NCBI RefSeq assembly: GCF_928392795.1
Contig: NZ_CAKMTJ010000005.1
Coordinates: 141,432-205,431 of the forward strand
Source of the DNA: Rothia nasimurium
GTDB lineage: Bacteria; Actinomycetota; Actinomycetes; Actinomycetales; Micrococcaceae
Direction: 5' to 3'
DNA: 64,000 nucleotides
The translations under genes and the position numbers were made by a program. Below are positions 1 to 7,766 of the stretch, in pieces (the stretch's first letter is position 1; each line of letters opens with the position of its first letter). Below the pieces are notes generated by a model. The model was not told where the DNA came from and searched no databases. It saw nothing but the letters and a program-made list of their open reading frames with translations.

Positions 1-1
1 C

Positions 2-244
2 CCCGGTCGCCCGATCGCCCTGGTCTCAGCAACCCTGCTCTTTGGTGGCCTGCTGATCTCGGTCTTCGTTGCCCGCCGCCGCGTCTGGGTACGGGCCACC
101 GAAAGCGGCACCGGCGCTAACCGCCTGCTCACCGTCGAATACGGCCTACTGGCCCGCGGCGAAGACCCCAGGCTCGCAACCGAAGCCGATAGACTCACCG
201 ACCTCTTTGCCGAGCAATGGGGACTAGAATTTGATGAAGCCTAA
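2..244 (+). CDS. resB: ResB-type cytochrome c biogenesis protein, C-terminal end only
   Basis: An open frame enters from the left edge and stops at 242-244, giving the last 80 residues. It contains one hydrophobic segment (about residues 5-24, ending in FVARRRVW), then a soluble tail with the sequence VEYGLLARGEDPRL. This pattern of a final membrane helix followed by a short cytosolic tail matches the end of ResB/Ccs1, which handles apocytochrome and heme in system II cytochrome c maturation. ccsB (ResC) follows after 80 bases on the same strand, the usual order. The start lies outside the window. Confidence 0.82.
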   Translation, partial: PGRPIALVSATLLFGGLLISVFVARRRVWVRATESGTGANRLLTVEYGLLARGEDPRLATEADRLTDLFAEQWGLEFDEA

Positions 245-324
245 CCTACCCACCGCCTACTCCGGGGCAACCCGGCCGGGCACCGGCGTCCGCGCCCTAC
301 CTCAACCTGTGAAGTGAGAACACC

Positions 325-1416
325 ATGTCAGAAGTCAATATAGAGCTCGCCCGCTGGAGCGAACTCTTTATGTACCTTGCGGCGATCACCTACATGGTGG
401 CCTTCGTAGCCTTTGCCTGGGACGTCGCTGCCCACTCCCGCACCACCAAGCGCCTTGAAGCCGCCACGGTCCCCGAAGCTGAAAAGGAACTCGTGGGTGC
501 CGGTGCCCGCGTCAAAAATGCCCGCTCAGCTCGCATTAGCGGCACCGAGCAGGGCACCGGCGAACGCGGCATGGGCTACAAGAAATCAGCAGCCGCAAAG
601 ATCGCCGGTCACGTCGCCGACTCAGAGATGCGCTACGGTAGCGGCGAACGCCGACCTGCCGCCCGCGCCGGTGTGGTCATTCTGGCCCTGGGCTGCCTGA
701 TTCACCTGGCCGGTGTGCTCTCCCGCGCCTTCGCCGCTAACCGCGTGCCCTGGGGCAACATGTACGAGTTCTGCACCACCGGCGCCCTGCTCGTAGTCGT
801 GGTCTACCTGGGCTTCCTCATCTTCCGCGACCTGCGCTTTGTAGGCACCCTGGTCTCTGGTCTCGCCCTGACCATGATGACCGCAGCCACCATCGCCTAC
901 CCCACCCCCGTAGGTCAGCTGGTGCCCGCCCTACAGTCCTACTGGCTGGTCATCCACGTATCCATTGCCGTACTCGCTTCAGCCATCTTCACCATCACCT
1001 TCGCCATGGCAATCCTGCAGCTGGTACAAACCTCCCGCGAACGCCACATCATCGAAGGTAATGACAGCTCCCTGGCCCGTCTCGGCTTCATGCGCCTCAT
1101 CCCCTCATCCACCGCCCTCGAAAACTTCTCCTTCCGCCTCAACACCGTAGGCTTCGCCATGTGGACCTTCACCCTGGGCGCCGGCGCCATCTGGGCCGAG
1201 AAAGCCTGGGGCCGCTACTGGGGCTGGGACACCAAGGAAGTCTGGACCTTCATCATCTGGGTGGTCTATGCCGCCTACCTGCATGCCCGCGCCACCCGCG
1301 GCTGGTCAGGCCCGCCTTCAGCCTGGCTCTCCATCGCAGGCTACCTCTGCATCATCTTCAACTTCACCGTGGTCAACGTCTACTTCTCGGGTCTGCACTC
1401 CTACTCGGGTCTCTAG
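325..1416 (+). CDS. ccsB: Cytochrome c biogenesis protein CcsB (ResC)
   Basis: The 363-residue membrane protein carries the tryptophan-rich heme-handling signature WGRYWGWD at about residues 295-302, which defines the CcsA/CcsB/ResC family. Hydrophobic helices lie near residues 12-30, 112-132, 143-160, 165-185, 205-235, 270-290, 305-325 and 333-352. Residues 35-110 form a charged, Ala-rich cytosolic insert that is longer than in Bacillus ResC but common in actinobacteria. The start ATG has a purine-rich GAAGTGAGA upstream. With ResB it forms the system II complex that exports heme and ligates it to apocytochromes outside the membrane. It is the last gene of its operon; a repeat and a terminator follow. 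Confidence 0.93.
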   Translation: MSEVNIELARWSELFMYLAAITYMVAFVAFAWDVAAHSRTTKRLEAATVPEAEKELVGAGARVKNARSARISGTEQGTGERGMGYKKSAAAKIAGHVADSEMRYGSGERRPAARAGVVILALGCLIHLAGVLSRAFAANRVPWGNMYEFCTTGALLVVVVYLGFLIFRDLRFVGTLVSGLALTMMTAATIAYPTPVGQLVPALQSYWLVIHVSIAVLASAIFTITFAMAILQLVQTSRERHIIEGNDSSLARLGFMRLIPSSTALENFSFRLNTVGFAMWTFTLGAGAIWAEKAWGRYWGWDTKEVWTFIIWVVYAAYLHARATRGWSGPPSAWLSIAGYLCIIFNFTVVNVYFSGLHSYSGL

Positions 1417-1441
1417 GATTTATATCCCACATTACGGCTCC

Positions 1442-1608
1442 CCAGGCTCGCGCTCGCTGCCGACCCTCTCGCTGGTTCACGAGCTGGCTCGCAAGCTCGC
1501 CAGATTCGCACCGAGATTTGTTTTCCTCGCGCGCTCGGAATCTCGGTGCTCATCACCAGCGATTCACGCCAGCCCCGTGCCAACAGCTTCGCTGCGAGCC
1601 TGGGTCGC
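1442..1608 (+). repeat. Dispersed intergenic repeat, copy 1 (full length)
   Basis: This stretch after ccsB is related to 18260-18358 (same strand) and 60840-60943 (opposite strand). It begins CAGGCTCGCGCTCGCTGCCG and ends near CAGCTTCGCTGCGAGCCTG. The middle holds a hairpin whose arms GCACCGAGATT (1508-1518) and AATCTCGGTGC (1539-1549) pair perfectly. It carries no convincing gene. It lies between a gene end and its terminator. Confidence 0.8.
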
Positions 1609-1660
1609 CTAATTGCTTTGGTTAACCAGCTTTCTACAAAGCGTTCTCCCACAGGTTTAG

Positions 1661-1693
1661 AAAGCCCCCGCACCTTGTGTGCGGGGGCTTCTG
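1661..1693 (+). terminator. Intrinsic terminator after ccsB
   Basis: AAGCCCCCGCA pairs with TGCGGGGGCTT around a short loop, followed by a T/C-rich stretch. It closes the resB-ccsB operon. Confidence 0.8.
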
Positions 1694-1715
1694 CGTAGGT
1701 GCTGTTTGGTAATAA

Positions 1716-1748
1716 TTGACAAAAGTCTTGAAACCTATCTAGGTAGAT
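1716..1748 (+). promoter_or_regulatory. padR promoter with overlapping inverted repeat
   Basis: A consensus -35 TTGACA lies at 1716-1721. Around the expected -10 position is the inverted repeat ATCTA-GG-TAGAT (1737-1748). PadR-family proteins usually repress their own operon, so this palindrome is the likely operator. The site is inferred from position and symmetry only. Confidence 0.5.
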
Positions 1749-1777
1749 GTTGTACTTAGGTACAGAAGGAGGTGCTC

Positions 1778-2095
1778 ATGAACCCCACCACCTACCCGCC
1801 GGCCCTGGTACGGGCAACCCTGCCCACCGCCGTCCTGGCCTGCCTGGCTCAAGAAAACCTGCACGGCTATGGCCTGGCCACCTGCCTGGAAGAGATGGGC
1901 TACGGACGCCTGCGCGGAGGATCCCTCTACCCGGCCCTCTCCAAACTCGAAGAAGCCGGGTACGTCACCACCAGCTGGACGGAAGGGGAGAGCGGCCCCG
2001 CCCGCCGCCAGTACCGGCTGACGGACGCAGGCGCCCGCCAGCTCGCCGACGAACGAGCTACCCTGGCCCGGCTCACTAGCGCCCTTGGAGCCTAA
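1778..2095 (+). CDS. PadR family transcriptional regulator
   Basis: The 105-residue protein has the PadR winged-helix pattern: an N-terminal helix-turn-helix with HGYGLA (about residues 25-30), the conserved GSLYPALSKLEEAGYV (about 48-63), and the wing YRLTDAGARQL (about 82-92). It is a small, one-domain member of the family. ATG 1778 is chosen over an upstream GTG because GAAGGAGG sits at 1765-1772. The next gene encodes a HAAS-like membrane protein 37 bases downstream, a standard PadR partner, so this is probably the operon repressor. The ligand is unknown. Confidence 0.9.
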   Translation: MNPTTYPPALVRATLPTAVLACLAQENLHGYGLATCLEEMGYGRLRGGSLYPALSKLEEAGYVTTSWTEGESGPARRQYRLTDAGARQLADERATLARLTSALGA

Positions 2096-2132
2096 ACCCA
2101 CCAGACGTTTCTATATGACTCAAGGAGGAGAC

Positions 2133-3212
2133 ATGGCAAACAACCCCTACGAACGCCTGACCGCCGCAATCGAAGAAGCCAGCGACAACCCGGCAGACAA
2201 AGACTGGGTACAAACTGCCTTTGCGACCCTCGCTACAAACGGTGTCAAAGCAGTCACCAGCGAAAGCGCCATCAACCGTGTCATTAGACAGGTCGCAGAA
2301 AGCGGCGAAAGCGCCACCGAACTCTACGGTAGCCCTCATGAATGGGCCGCAGAAAAAATTACCACCTGGCGGGAAAAAGGAACCCAGGTATTTTCCAAAG
2401 ACGAGCCATGGGCCCTCAAAGAAGTAATGGTGGCAGGTTTCTTCACCGGGGCATTCTTTAGCATCCTTTTCTGGGTGGTCAGTGTACTACCCAGCGATAG
2501 GCCGAGCTCCCAGCCGCTGGGCTTCTATCTTCTTCCCGGGGCCTTGGGCATGCTTTTTCTTGCTCAGCTCGTTACCTTCCAACATAGCCGTAAAAAATTT
2601 GGCTTTACCGCTGCCGTACTTCTGACAGCGCTCGTTATTCTGGCCGGCTCAGCAGCTATCGGCCTTGGTCTATTTGCCTCCTACGAGGTTTTCACCCAGC
2701 GCCTGCCCAACTGGGCCCACCTAGTGGCTGCCCTGGGGCTGGGTGTTTTGGGAACAGCTGCGGGCTTTCTGCTGCCCTCACCCCCGCAGGTTACAGGCCT
2801 AGATGAGGAAGAAGATTACCAGAGTGATGAAACCTGGCTTGCTCGATTCAAGCAGGAGTTGAGGGGGCGCGGCGATATCTCAGATGCCCGCGTGCGGGAA
2901 GAAGTTTCCAGGGTCAAAGAGCATGCATATGAAAGCGGTAGTAGCTACCTCGAAGAATTTGGCCACCCGGTAGCCTATGCCCGTTCCCTCTCAGAACAAA
3001 AGAAGGTCAAGCCCTACCGGCTCTATCTGCACTCCCTACTCATGCTCGCAATATTCGGTATATGGGGCTACGGACTTTACACGACCGATGACTACGCTAG
3101 CTTGACCTGGCGCCTGCCACTCCTAGTTGTCATTGTCATCGGGGGTGTACTTGAAACCAGAAGGCACTACCGGGCCTACCGCCAGGCCAAAGCGCAGGCC
3201 AGCTCATTCTGA
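2133..3212 (+). CDS. Polytopic membrane protein with HAAS-like domains at both ends, PadR-linked
   Basis: The 359-residue protein starts at ATG 2133 behind AAGGAGGA. Two segments look like the HAAS fold common in PadR-linked proteins: residues about 20-72 (ending ELYGSPHEWAAEKI) and about 230-285 (WLARFKQELRGRG ... YLEEFGHPVAYARSLS). Each shows the ending of a helix, then Gly-[Ser/His]-Pro, then a hydrophobic helix. Between and after them lie about six membrane helices. The function is unknown; the usual inference is membrane stress sensing or transport under PadR control. The start of the coding frame 48 bases upstream lacks a ribosome site. Confidence 0.7.
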   Translation: MANNPYERLTAAIEEASDNPADKDWVQTAFATLATNGVKAVTSESAINRVIRQVAESGESATELYGSPHEWAAEKITTWREKGTQVFSKDEPWALKEVMVAGFFTGAFFSILFWVVSVLPSDRPSSQPLGFYLLPGALGMLFLAQLVTFQHSRKKFGFTAAVLLTALVILAGSAAIGLGLFASYEVFTQRLPNWAHLVAALGLGVLGTAAGFLLPSPPQVTGLDEEEDYQSDETWLARFKQELRGRGDISDARVREEVSRVKEHAYESGSSYLEEFGHPVAYARSLSEQKKVKPYRLYLHSLLMLAIFGIWGYGLYTTDDYASLTWRLPLLVVIVIGGVLETRRHYRAYRQAKAQASSF

Positions 3213-3638
3213 CGCTGGGTGATCCTTATCGTCCGTGGGGCCGGTAGCCTCGTCTCCCTGCTCGCTGGCCTGCTTGCCAGGGGCAGGGCCCTGCCCACCG
3301 GCGTCCTTACGGTTCTTGCGCTGCTGCCACTCGGCGTCCTGGCGCTCGCGCCGGGCCCGGGCTTCAAGGAACTTCAAAAACTCAGGGTCATCATCGGGAG
3401 CCACCGGCGGCTTAGCAACAGGCGCCCCAAAAGACCCGTGGAGCGACCCACGCGGCCGCCCCAACCAGAACCACAGCACCGACCCCAGCAACGGAAAGAG
3501 CACCAGCACAGCAAGCCAGGCCCCCTTGGGCAGGGTGCGAACGCGCAAACGGTCGGTCTGGGCGGCATCCAGAATCGAATAAATCCACACGCCCAGCAGA
3601 AGAGCGGCGCCGCCAATAATCAAAATAGCTCTACCCAT
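3204..3638 (-). CDS. PLDc_N-domain membrane protein
   Basis: The 144-residue protein has two hydrophobic segments (about residues 3-22 and 40-60) separated by a short loop, ending in GSVLWFWLGRP. This is the pattern of the phospholipase D-nuclease N-terminal (PLDc_N) domain that occurs alone in many actinobacterial proteins. The remainder is a charged, low-complexity tail rich in Arg, Asp and Gly, probably cytosolic and disordered. It overlaps the end of the convergent upstream gene by 9 bases. No catalytic HKD motif is present, so no enzymatic role can be claimed. Confidence 0.78.
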   Translation of the reverse strand: MGRAILIIGGAALLLGVWIYSILDAAQTDRLRVRTLPKGAWLAVLVLFPLLGSVLWFWLGRPRGSLHGSFGAPVAKPPVAPDDDPEFLKFLEARARRERQDAEWQQRKNRKDAGGQGPAPGKQASEQGDEATGPTDDKDHPASE

Positions 3639-3755
3639 ACCCCCATTTTTCCATGAACAGGCCCGCCCACCCCGCTTTGTGCGCTCACAGCGTGCCAGCT
3701 GAGCAGACGCCCACCGCGCAGACCCTGCCCGCAGCGGGTTGGGTAGAATGAAGGG

Positions 3756-4040
3756 GTGAATTTTCTGAAGTACTCCCTGCTCCGCCTGCTGTTCTCAGCT
3801 GCCGCCTTCTTCGCCTCCTACTACTTTGGCGTGGGCTTCATTCTGGCCATCATCTTCGGCGCGCTCATCGGCTTCGCCATCTGCTACCTGGCCTTTCCCC
3901 GCCTGCACGATGCCGCAGCAGCCGACTTTAACCGCATGATCCGCCGCAAGAACAAGCCCAAGAAAACAAGGGTTGAAGATGAAAATCAGGCGTTTGAAGA
4001 CGAGCTGGACGAAGCGGCCCGACGTAGCCAGGGTCTTTAG
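3756..4040 (+). CDS. DUF4229-type small membrane protein
   Basis: The 94-residue protein has two closely spaced hydrophobic segments (about residues 5-24 and 26-46) followed by a strongly charged tail containing RRKNKPKK. This size and layout match the actinobacterial DUF4229 family, typically found beside menaquinone genes. It starts with GTG. Its stop overlaps the stop of convergent menA. The function is unknown. Confidence 0.75.
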   Translation: MNFLKYSLLRLLFSAAAFFASYYFGVGFILAIIFGALIGFAICYLAFPRLHDAAAADFNRMIRRKNKPKKTRVEDENQAFEDELDEAARRSQGL

Positions 4041-4954
4041 TAGCCGGTAAAGACGGTAGCCCGCTCCGCAAAGATTTCGAGCGGGTGCAGGACCACGGCA
4101 AGAGCCACCAGAAGCGAGTAAATCAGCGCAATAATGCCCGCCTGCTTGAGCACCGGAATGAGGTCGCGGCCCAGAGCCCCTGAGAGCACCACCAGGGCTG
4201 AATGAACGACCGGCCCAATCAGAATAAAGGCCAGGGCGTACCAGGGGTTATGGGGTACCAGCAGGGCGGTCAGTGCCAGGCCCAGGCCCATCTCGGCGGC
4301 GTAGGTGATGCGCGATGCCCGGTCGCCTAGGCGCACTGCCAGGGTTTTCTTACCCGCCTCAATATCGGTGGGAATATCGCGCACGTTGTTAGCCATGAGC
4401 AGGGCGCAGGAGAACAGTCCGAGAGCAACCGCAAAGACCCAGGAAGCTAGGGTCAGCTGGTTGCTCTGGGTAAACATGGTGCCCAGGGTTGCGACCAGGC
4501 CGAAGTAGATGAAGACGAAGATGTCGCCCAAGCCCATGTAGCCGTAGGGGTGTTTGCCGCCGGTATAGCCCCAGGCAGCCAGCACCGCCGAGGCACCGAT
4601 GGCCAGGAACCACCACTGCTGCGAGAGCATAATCAGGGCCAGTCCGCTGACCCCCGCCATACCAAAGCAGATAAAGGCCGCCATCTTCACGTGGGAGGGC
4701 TTGGCGACGCCCGAGCCGACCAGACGCAGGGGCCCTACGCGCACCTCATCCGTGCCCTTAATGCCGTCGGAGTAGTCGTTGGCGTAGTTGACACCCACCT
4801 GCAAGAAGAAGGCCACCAAGAAAGCCAATAGGGCGCGGACGGGCTTGAACTGGTGCACCTCGTAGGCCGCCGCAGACCCCGCAATAATAGGAGCTGCCGC
4901 CAGGGGGAGCGTGCGCAGGCGCGCCCCCTCAATCCACTGTGCAACCGTTGCCAC
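4037..4954 (-). CDS. menA: 1,4-dihydroxy-2-naphthoate polyprenyltransferase MenA
   Basis: The 305-residue UbiA-superfamily membrane enzyme attaches the polyprenyl chain to 1,4-dihydroxy-2-naphthoate in menaquinone synthesis. The first Asp-rich motif is NYANDYSDGIKGTDE (about residues 58-72), and the second is around NVRDIPTDIEAGKKTLAVRLG (in two parts, about 190-210). The N-terminal RLRTLPLA is typical of MenA. Eight or nine hydrophobic helices are visible. The start is GTG behind AAGGAG. menE lies upstream on the same strand. Confidence 0.95.
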   Translation of the reverse strand: MATVAQWIEGARLRTLPLAAAPIIAGSAAAYEVHQFKPVRALLAFLVAFFLQVGVNYANDYSDGIKGTDEVRVGPLRLVGSGVAKPSHVKMAAFICFGMAGVSGLALIMLSQQWWFLAIGASAVLAAWGYTGGKHPYGYMGLGDIFVFIYFGLVATLGTMFTQSNQLTLASWVFAVALGLFSCALLMANNVRDIPTDIEAGKKTLAVRLGDRASRITYAAEMGLGLALTALLVPHNPWYALAFILIGPVVHSALVVLSGALGRDLIPVLKQAGIIALIYSLLVALAVVLHPLEIFAERATVFTGY

Positions 4955-5044
4955 TGCCTTGCTCCTTATCAGCCCAAATGTTTACCTGGCGTTGTGCCGC
5001 CACAAATACACACCATTCTCTCACTTTTTAGCGGTCGGTGCCCG

Positions 5045-6310
5045 CTAGCTGCCGCGTGATGTGCCCCGGCCGCCCTGCTGGGCCTGCCAGGCCGCTGTTA
5101 GGAGGGCCTGTACCGCCCGCCGGTCGGGCTTGCCCGTGGGCAGGGTGGGGAACTCCGGTAGCACCTCAATGAGTTTAGGTGCGGACGCTGCCCCCAGCTT
5201 TTCTGCTACCAGGCGGGGGAGGGCGTCCGCAAGCTCGCCGGGCTGGATGTTTCTGCCGGCTACCGGGGTGATAGCTGCGGTGATGGCGGTGCCCCAGCGG
5301 GCGTCCGGAACCCCGGCCACCAGGGCTTCGCGCACGGCCGGATGGCTTTCGAGGGCGGTAGCTACGGCTGCCGCGCTGGTTTTGATACCGCCAGAAATGA
5401 GCACGTCGTCGGCGCGACCCGCTACAGTGAGGGCTCCGGTGCGCAGGTCTTGGGTGCCCAGATCGTCGGTGCGGTACCAGCGGGTTCCCTGACCGTCTAC
5501 AAAGAAGTGGGCGGCGGTGCGTTGAAGGTCATTGGCGTAGCCGCTGGCAATGGTCGGCCCGCCCAGCCAGATGCGCCCGGGAGCTTGTGGGTCGGCGGTA
5601 TCGGCTTCTATCTGCACACGGACGCCCGCCAGCGGCTTGCCCTCGTAGACGCAGCCCCCGGCGGTTTCGGCCGACCCGTAGGTACGCACTACGGGGAGTG
5701 CCAGATCGTGGGCGCTTGCGATGAGGTCGGCGCTGGCCGGCGCCCCGCCCAACAGAATTGCGGAGAAAGAGCGCAGGGCCGCGAGGGTTTCTTCGCGGAG
5801 GGCGCCCTCCGGAGTCTCGAGCAGGCGGTGTAGCTGGGTGGGTACCAGGGAGACTAGCCGTTGCGGGGCTGAGAGCTTTTCGGCGGAGCTGACAAAATCC
5901 TGGGCCGTGAAGCGGGTGCCCTCGCTGACTGAGCCGGTCAGGACGGGGACGGTACCTGCCAGGGCAGACCTCGCCACCACCTGTGCCCCGGCAACGTACT
6001 GCAGGGGCAGAGCCAGGAGCCACTGGGCGCTGCTTGTCCCAGTAGCTGTTTCTGTTCCCTGAGCCGAAGCACGTAAAGCTGAGGTGGAAAGCACCGTCTG
6101 TTTGGGGGCACCGGTGGAGCCGCTGGTTGTGACCACCAGGGCGGGGGCGTCCTGCCCTCTCTCTAGCTCTGTAAAGCAGGTGCTGAAGGTGTACAGGGCT
6201 TCGGTGACCTGCTGGGTGGGGCTGGTGGGCTGATCTGCTCCGACGCGGACGACGCTGCCCGGCCCGGGCAGGGCAGGCGCGGGGAGTGGGGTAAGGGAAT
6301 CTAGTGTCAT
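5045..6310 (-). CDS. menE: o-Succinylbenzoate-CoA ligase MenE
   Basis: The 421-residue ANL-superfamily ligase activates o-succinylbenzoate with ATP and CoA. It shows the AMP-binding P-loop TSGSTGAPKQT (about residues 61-71), the motif VRTYGSAETAGGC (about 213-225), the hinge region WYRTDDLG (about 276-283) and the C-terminal catalytic lysine context PTGKPDRRAV (about 395-404). It is shorter than typical MenE because the N-terminal region before the P-loop is reduced, which is usual in actinobacteria. It lies upstream of menA on the same strand with a 90-base gap. Confidence 0.93.
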   Translation of the reverse strand: MTLDSLTPLPAPALPGPGSVVRVGADQPTSPTQQVTEALYTFSTCFTELERGQDAPALVVTTSGSTGAPKQTVLSTSALRASAQGTETATGTSSAQWLLALPLQYVAGAQVVARSALAGTVPVLTGSVSEGTRFTAQDFVSSAEKLSAPQRLVSLVPTQLHRLLETPEGALREETLAALRSFSAILLGGAPASADLIASAHDLALPVVRTYGSAETAGGCVYEGKPLAGVRVQIEADTADPQAPGRIWLGGPTIASGYANDLQRTAAHFFVDGQGTRWYRTDDLGTQDLRTGALTVAGRADDVLISGGIKTSAAAVATALESHPAVREALVAGVPDARWGTAITAAITPVAGRNIQPGELADALPRLVAEKLGAASAPKLIEVLPEFPTLPTGKPDRRAVQALLTAAWQAQQGGRGTSRGS

Positions 6311-6416
6311 GGCTCTTTTTAGTCTACGCCTGGTGATTATTGCCAGATAGTATGCCTACTTGGTAATCTTGTAGGTAACACCTTCTGCTTCTCAAGGTCG
6401 AGATAGGAGCCAACCC

Positions 6417-6593
6417 ATGCTTGAAGTAACCGGTGCAGAAATCGCGATTCTGCTACTTTATCTGGCCCTGCTGGTGCTCTTTTTTGTAGTGCTCCTGGGG
6501 TTTCATAAGAAAAATAAGACCGAGATTCGGGTGATTCGTAAGCGCCTGGGCTTGGGCGAGAAGGCCGCAGGTAACATCGATAAGGGAGCCTAA
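6417..6593 (+). CDS. Small single-pass membrane protein (58 aa)
   Basis: The frame starts at ATG 6417 behind GATAGGAG and encodes 58 residues. A hydrophobic helix spans about residues 8-29, followed by a basic, charged tail beginning HKKNKTEIRVIRKRLG. It ends two bases before the ATG of the next small membrane protein, so the two are surely co-translated. No function is recognised; size and layout suggest a membrane-associated accessory peptide. Confidence 0.72.
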   Translation: MLEVTGAEIAILLLYLALLVLFFVVLLGFHKKNKTEIRVIRKRLGLGEKAAGNIDKGA

Positions 6594-6595
6594 CC

Positions 6596-6823
6596 ATGAC
6601 TGTACTTGCTACTAATCCGCTGGTGCCCACTACTGGGGAGGCCGTTCTTTCTGTGATTGGCCTGGCCTACCTGGTCTTCATGCTGGTTTTCCTGGTCTTT
6701 CTGGTTAACGTGCTGCTGACCTGGCACCGCAAGAACAAGCTGCGTATTATCGAGCTGGAGTTTGAAGAACGCGCCATCGACAAGCGCAAGGCTGCCCGCC
6801 GTATGGCAGACCCTGAGGCTTAG
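6596..6823 (+). CDS. Small single-pass membrane protein (75 aa)
   Basis: The 75-residue protein has one long hydrophobic helix (about residues 17-42) followed by a charged, helical tail beginning WHRKNKLRIIELEFEERAIDKRKAARR. Its layout copies that of the gene just upstream (helix, then KNK-containing basic tail), so the pair may be paralogous or form a heteromer. A strong terminator follows. The function is unknown. Confidence 0.72.
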   Translation: MTVLATNPLVPTTGEAVLSVIGLAYLVFMLVFLVFLVNVLLTWHRKNKLRIIELEFEERAIDKRKAARRMADPEA

Positions 6824-6854
6824 CTGGGGAGTCTAGCCCCGGGCGCTGAACGCA

Positions 6855-6908
6855 AGGACGTCCCGCCCCACCTTCCGCGAAGAAGGTGGGGCGGGGCGTC
6901 CTATTTTT
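6855..6908 (+). terminator. Strong intrinsic terminator after the small membrane gene pair
   Basis: An approximately 20-bp GC-rich stem (arms starting AGGACGTCCCGCCCCACC and ending GGTGGGGCGGGGCGTCCT) is followed by ATTTTTG. Confidence 0.88.
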
Positions 6909-6912
6909 GTGC

Positions 6913-6986
6913 CCAGACGGCGAAAGCCCACCAGACTCGCGCACTGTCCACGAGCGGGGTGGGTAGTACGCGAGTCTGGTGGCCCC
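6913..6986. repeat. Palindromic repeat, copy A, flanking the YefM-YoeB module
   Basis: This element begins CAGACGGCGAAAGCCCACCA and folds into a long hairpin whose right arm contains GCGAGTCTGGTGG. It closely matches 7650-7722 in the same orientation (36 of the first 41 bases are identical). It may act as terminator for yoeB on the minus strand. The two copies enclose the toxin-antitoxin pair. Confidence 0.75.
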
Positions 6987-7013
6987 TCAGTTATTTTCTT
7001 CTCGCTGCGGCGT

Positions 7014-7271
7014 CTACTCGTAGTGGTACCTCACCGCAGCAATGCGCACAGAGTTGCCCACGATTTTGTAGACCAGTCGGTGTTCTTCGGTAATTCTGCG
7101 GGACCAGTAGCCGGAGAGGTTGTTGCGCAGGGCCTCTGGCTTGCCAATGCCTTCGTTACCGTTACGCTGAATATCTTTGAGTAGGGTATTGATTCTTTTG
7201 AGAACCTTGCGATCTTGCTTTTGCCACCACAGGTAATCTTCCCAGGCCTGACTGCTCCAGATAAGTTCCAC
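7014..7271 (-). CDS. yoeB: Type II toxin YoeB (RelE superfamily mRNA interferase)
   Basis: The 85-residue protein matches YoeB throughout: LIWSSQAWEDYLWWQKQD at the N-terminus, IGKPEALRNNLSGYWSRRI in the middle, and EEHRLVYKI followed by a C-terminal RYHYE. The family's catalytic Arg and C-terminal His-Tyr are kept. YoeB cleaves mRNA on the ribosome. The gene sits 8 bases behind its antitoxin yefM, the canonical order and spacing. The pair lies between two related palindromes. Confidence 0.95.
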   Translation of the reverse strand: MELIWSSQAWEDYLWWQKQDRKVLKRINTLLKDIQRNGNEGIGKPEALRNNLSGYWSRRITEEHRLVYKIVGNSVRIAAVRYHYE

Positions 7272-7279
7272 GCTGCTGC

Positions 7280-7534
7280 CTAATCTTCGAGAAGTGCCTG
7301 ACTGGAGCCTCCGCCTGCTTCAAGTTCGTCGATTGCATCGAGTAGCTTACGGGCATTGGCAGGCGAACGTAAGAGGTGAGCGGTCTCTTTGAGCGATTCG
7401 TATTCGGCAAGTGAAAGAATGACGGCAGGTTCGCGCCCTGCCCTGGTGATGACGACTTCTTCAAGGTCTTCTACCGCGATATCGAGTACCTGGGCGTAGT
7501 TGGCGCGGGACTCGGTGTAGGTCATAGTTTTCAT
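7280..7534 (-). CDS. yefM: Antitoxin YefM (Phd/YefM family)
   Basis: The 84-residue protein shows the Phd/YefM pattern: an N-terminal DNA-binding part with MTYTESRANYAQVLD, then VVITRAGREPAVILSLAEYESL in pieces, and a C-terminal acidic toxin-wrapping segment. The start is supported by AGGAGG just upstream. YefM neutralises YoeB and, with it, represses the operon. The upstream sequence contains TACAG..CTGTA (7549-7561) next to the start, a likely operator half-site pair. Confidence 0.94.
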   Translation of the reverse strand: MKTMTYTESRANYAQVLDIAVEDLEEVVITRAGREPAVILSLAEYESLKETAHLLRSPANARKLLDAIDELEAGGGSSQALLED

Positions 7535-7649
7535 CAGAACCTCCTGTACAGAAAACTGTACGCTTGAGAGGCGGTATCTTCAAGAGCTAAGGTTTTTCCT
7601 TTGGAATACCGCACACAGCAGGGGAGGTATCGTCTTATTCTTTTGCTCA

Positions 7650-7722
7650 GACAGCGAAAGCCCACCAGACTCTCGTACTGCCCACAGAGAAGATGGGCAG
7701 TGCGAGAGTCTGGTGGGCGCTT
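7650..7722. repeat. Palindromic repeat, copy B, flanking the YefM-YoeB module
   Basis: This starts CAGACAGCGAAAGCCCACCA and pairs with the arm CGAGAGTCTGGTGGGC. It is the second copy of the element at 6913-6986, in the same orientation. It follows the menB stop on the minus strand and is the likely menB terminator. Confidence 0.75.
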
Positions 7723-7766
7723 AGCTTGCGCGGCTCTGATTCGGGCGCGCGGACGCCGGTAGGCGG

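Noticed and set aside
1161..1673. Frames crossing the end of ccsB and the intergenic repeat
   Set aside because: They run in shadow frames of ccsB and through repeat copy 1, with no start signals.
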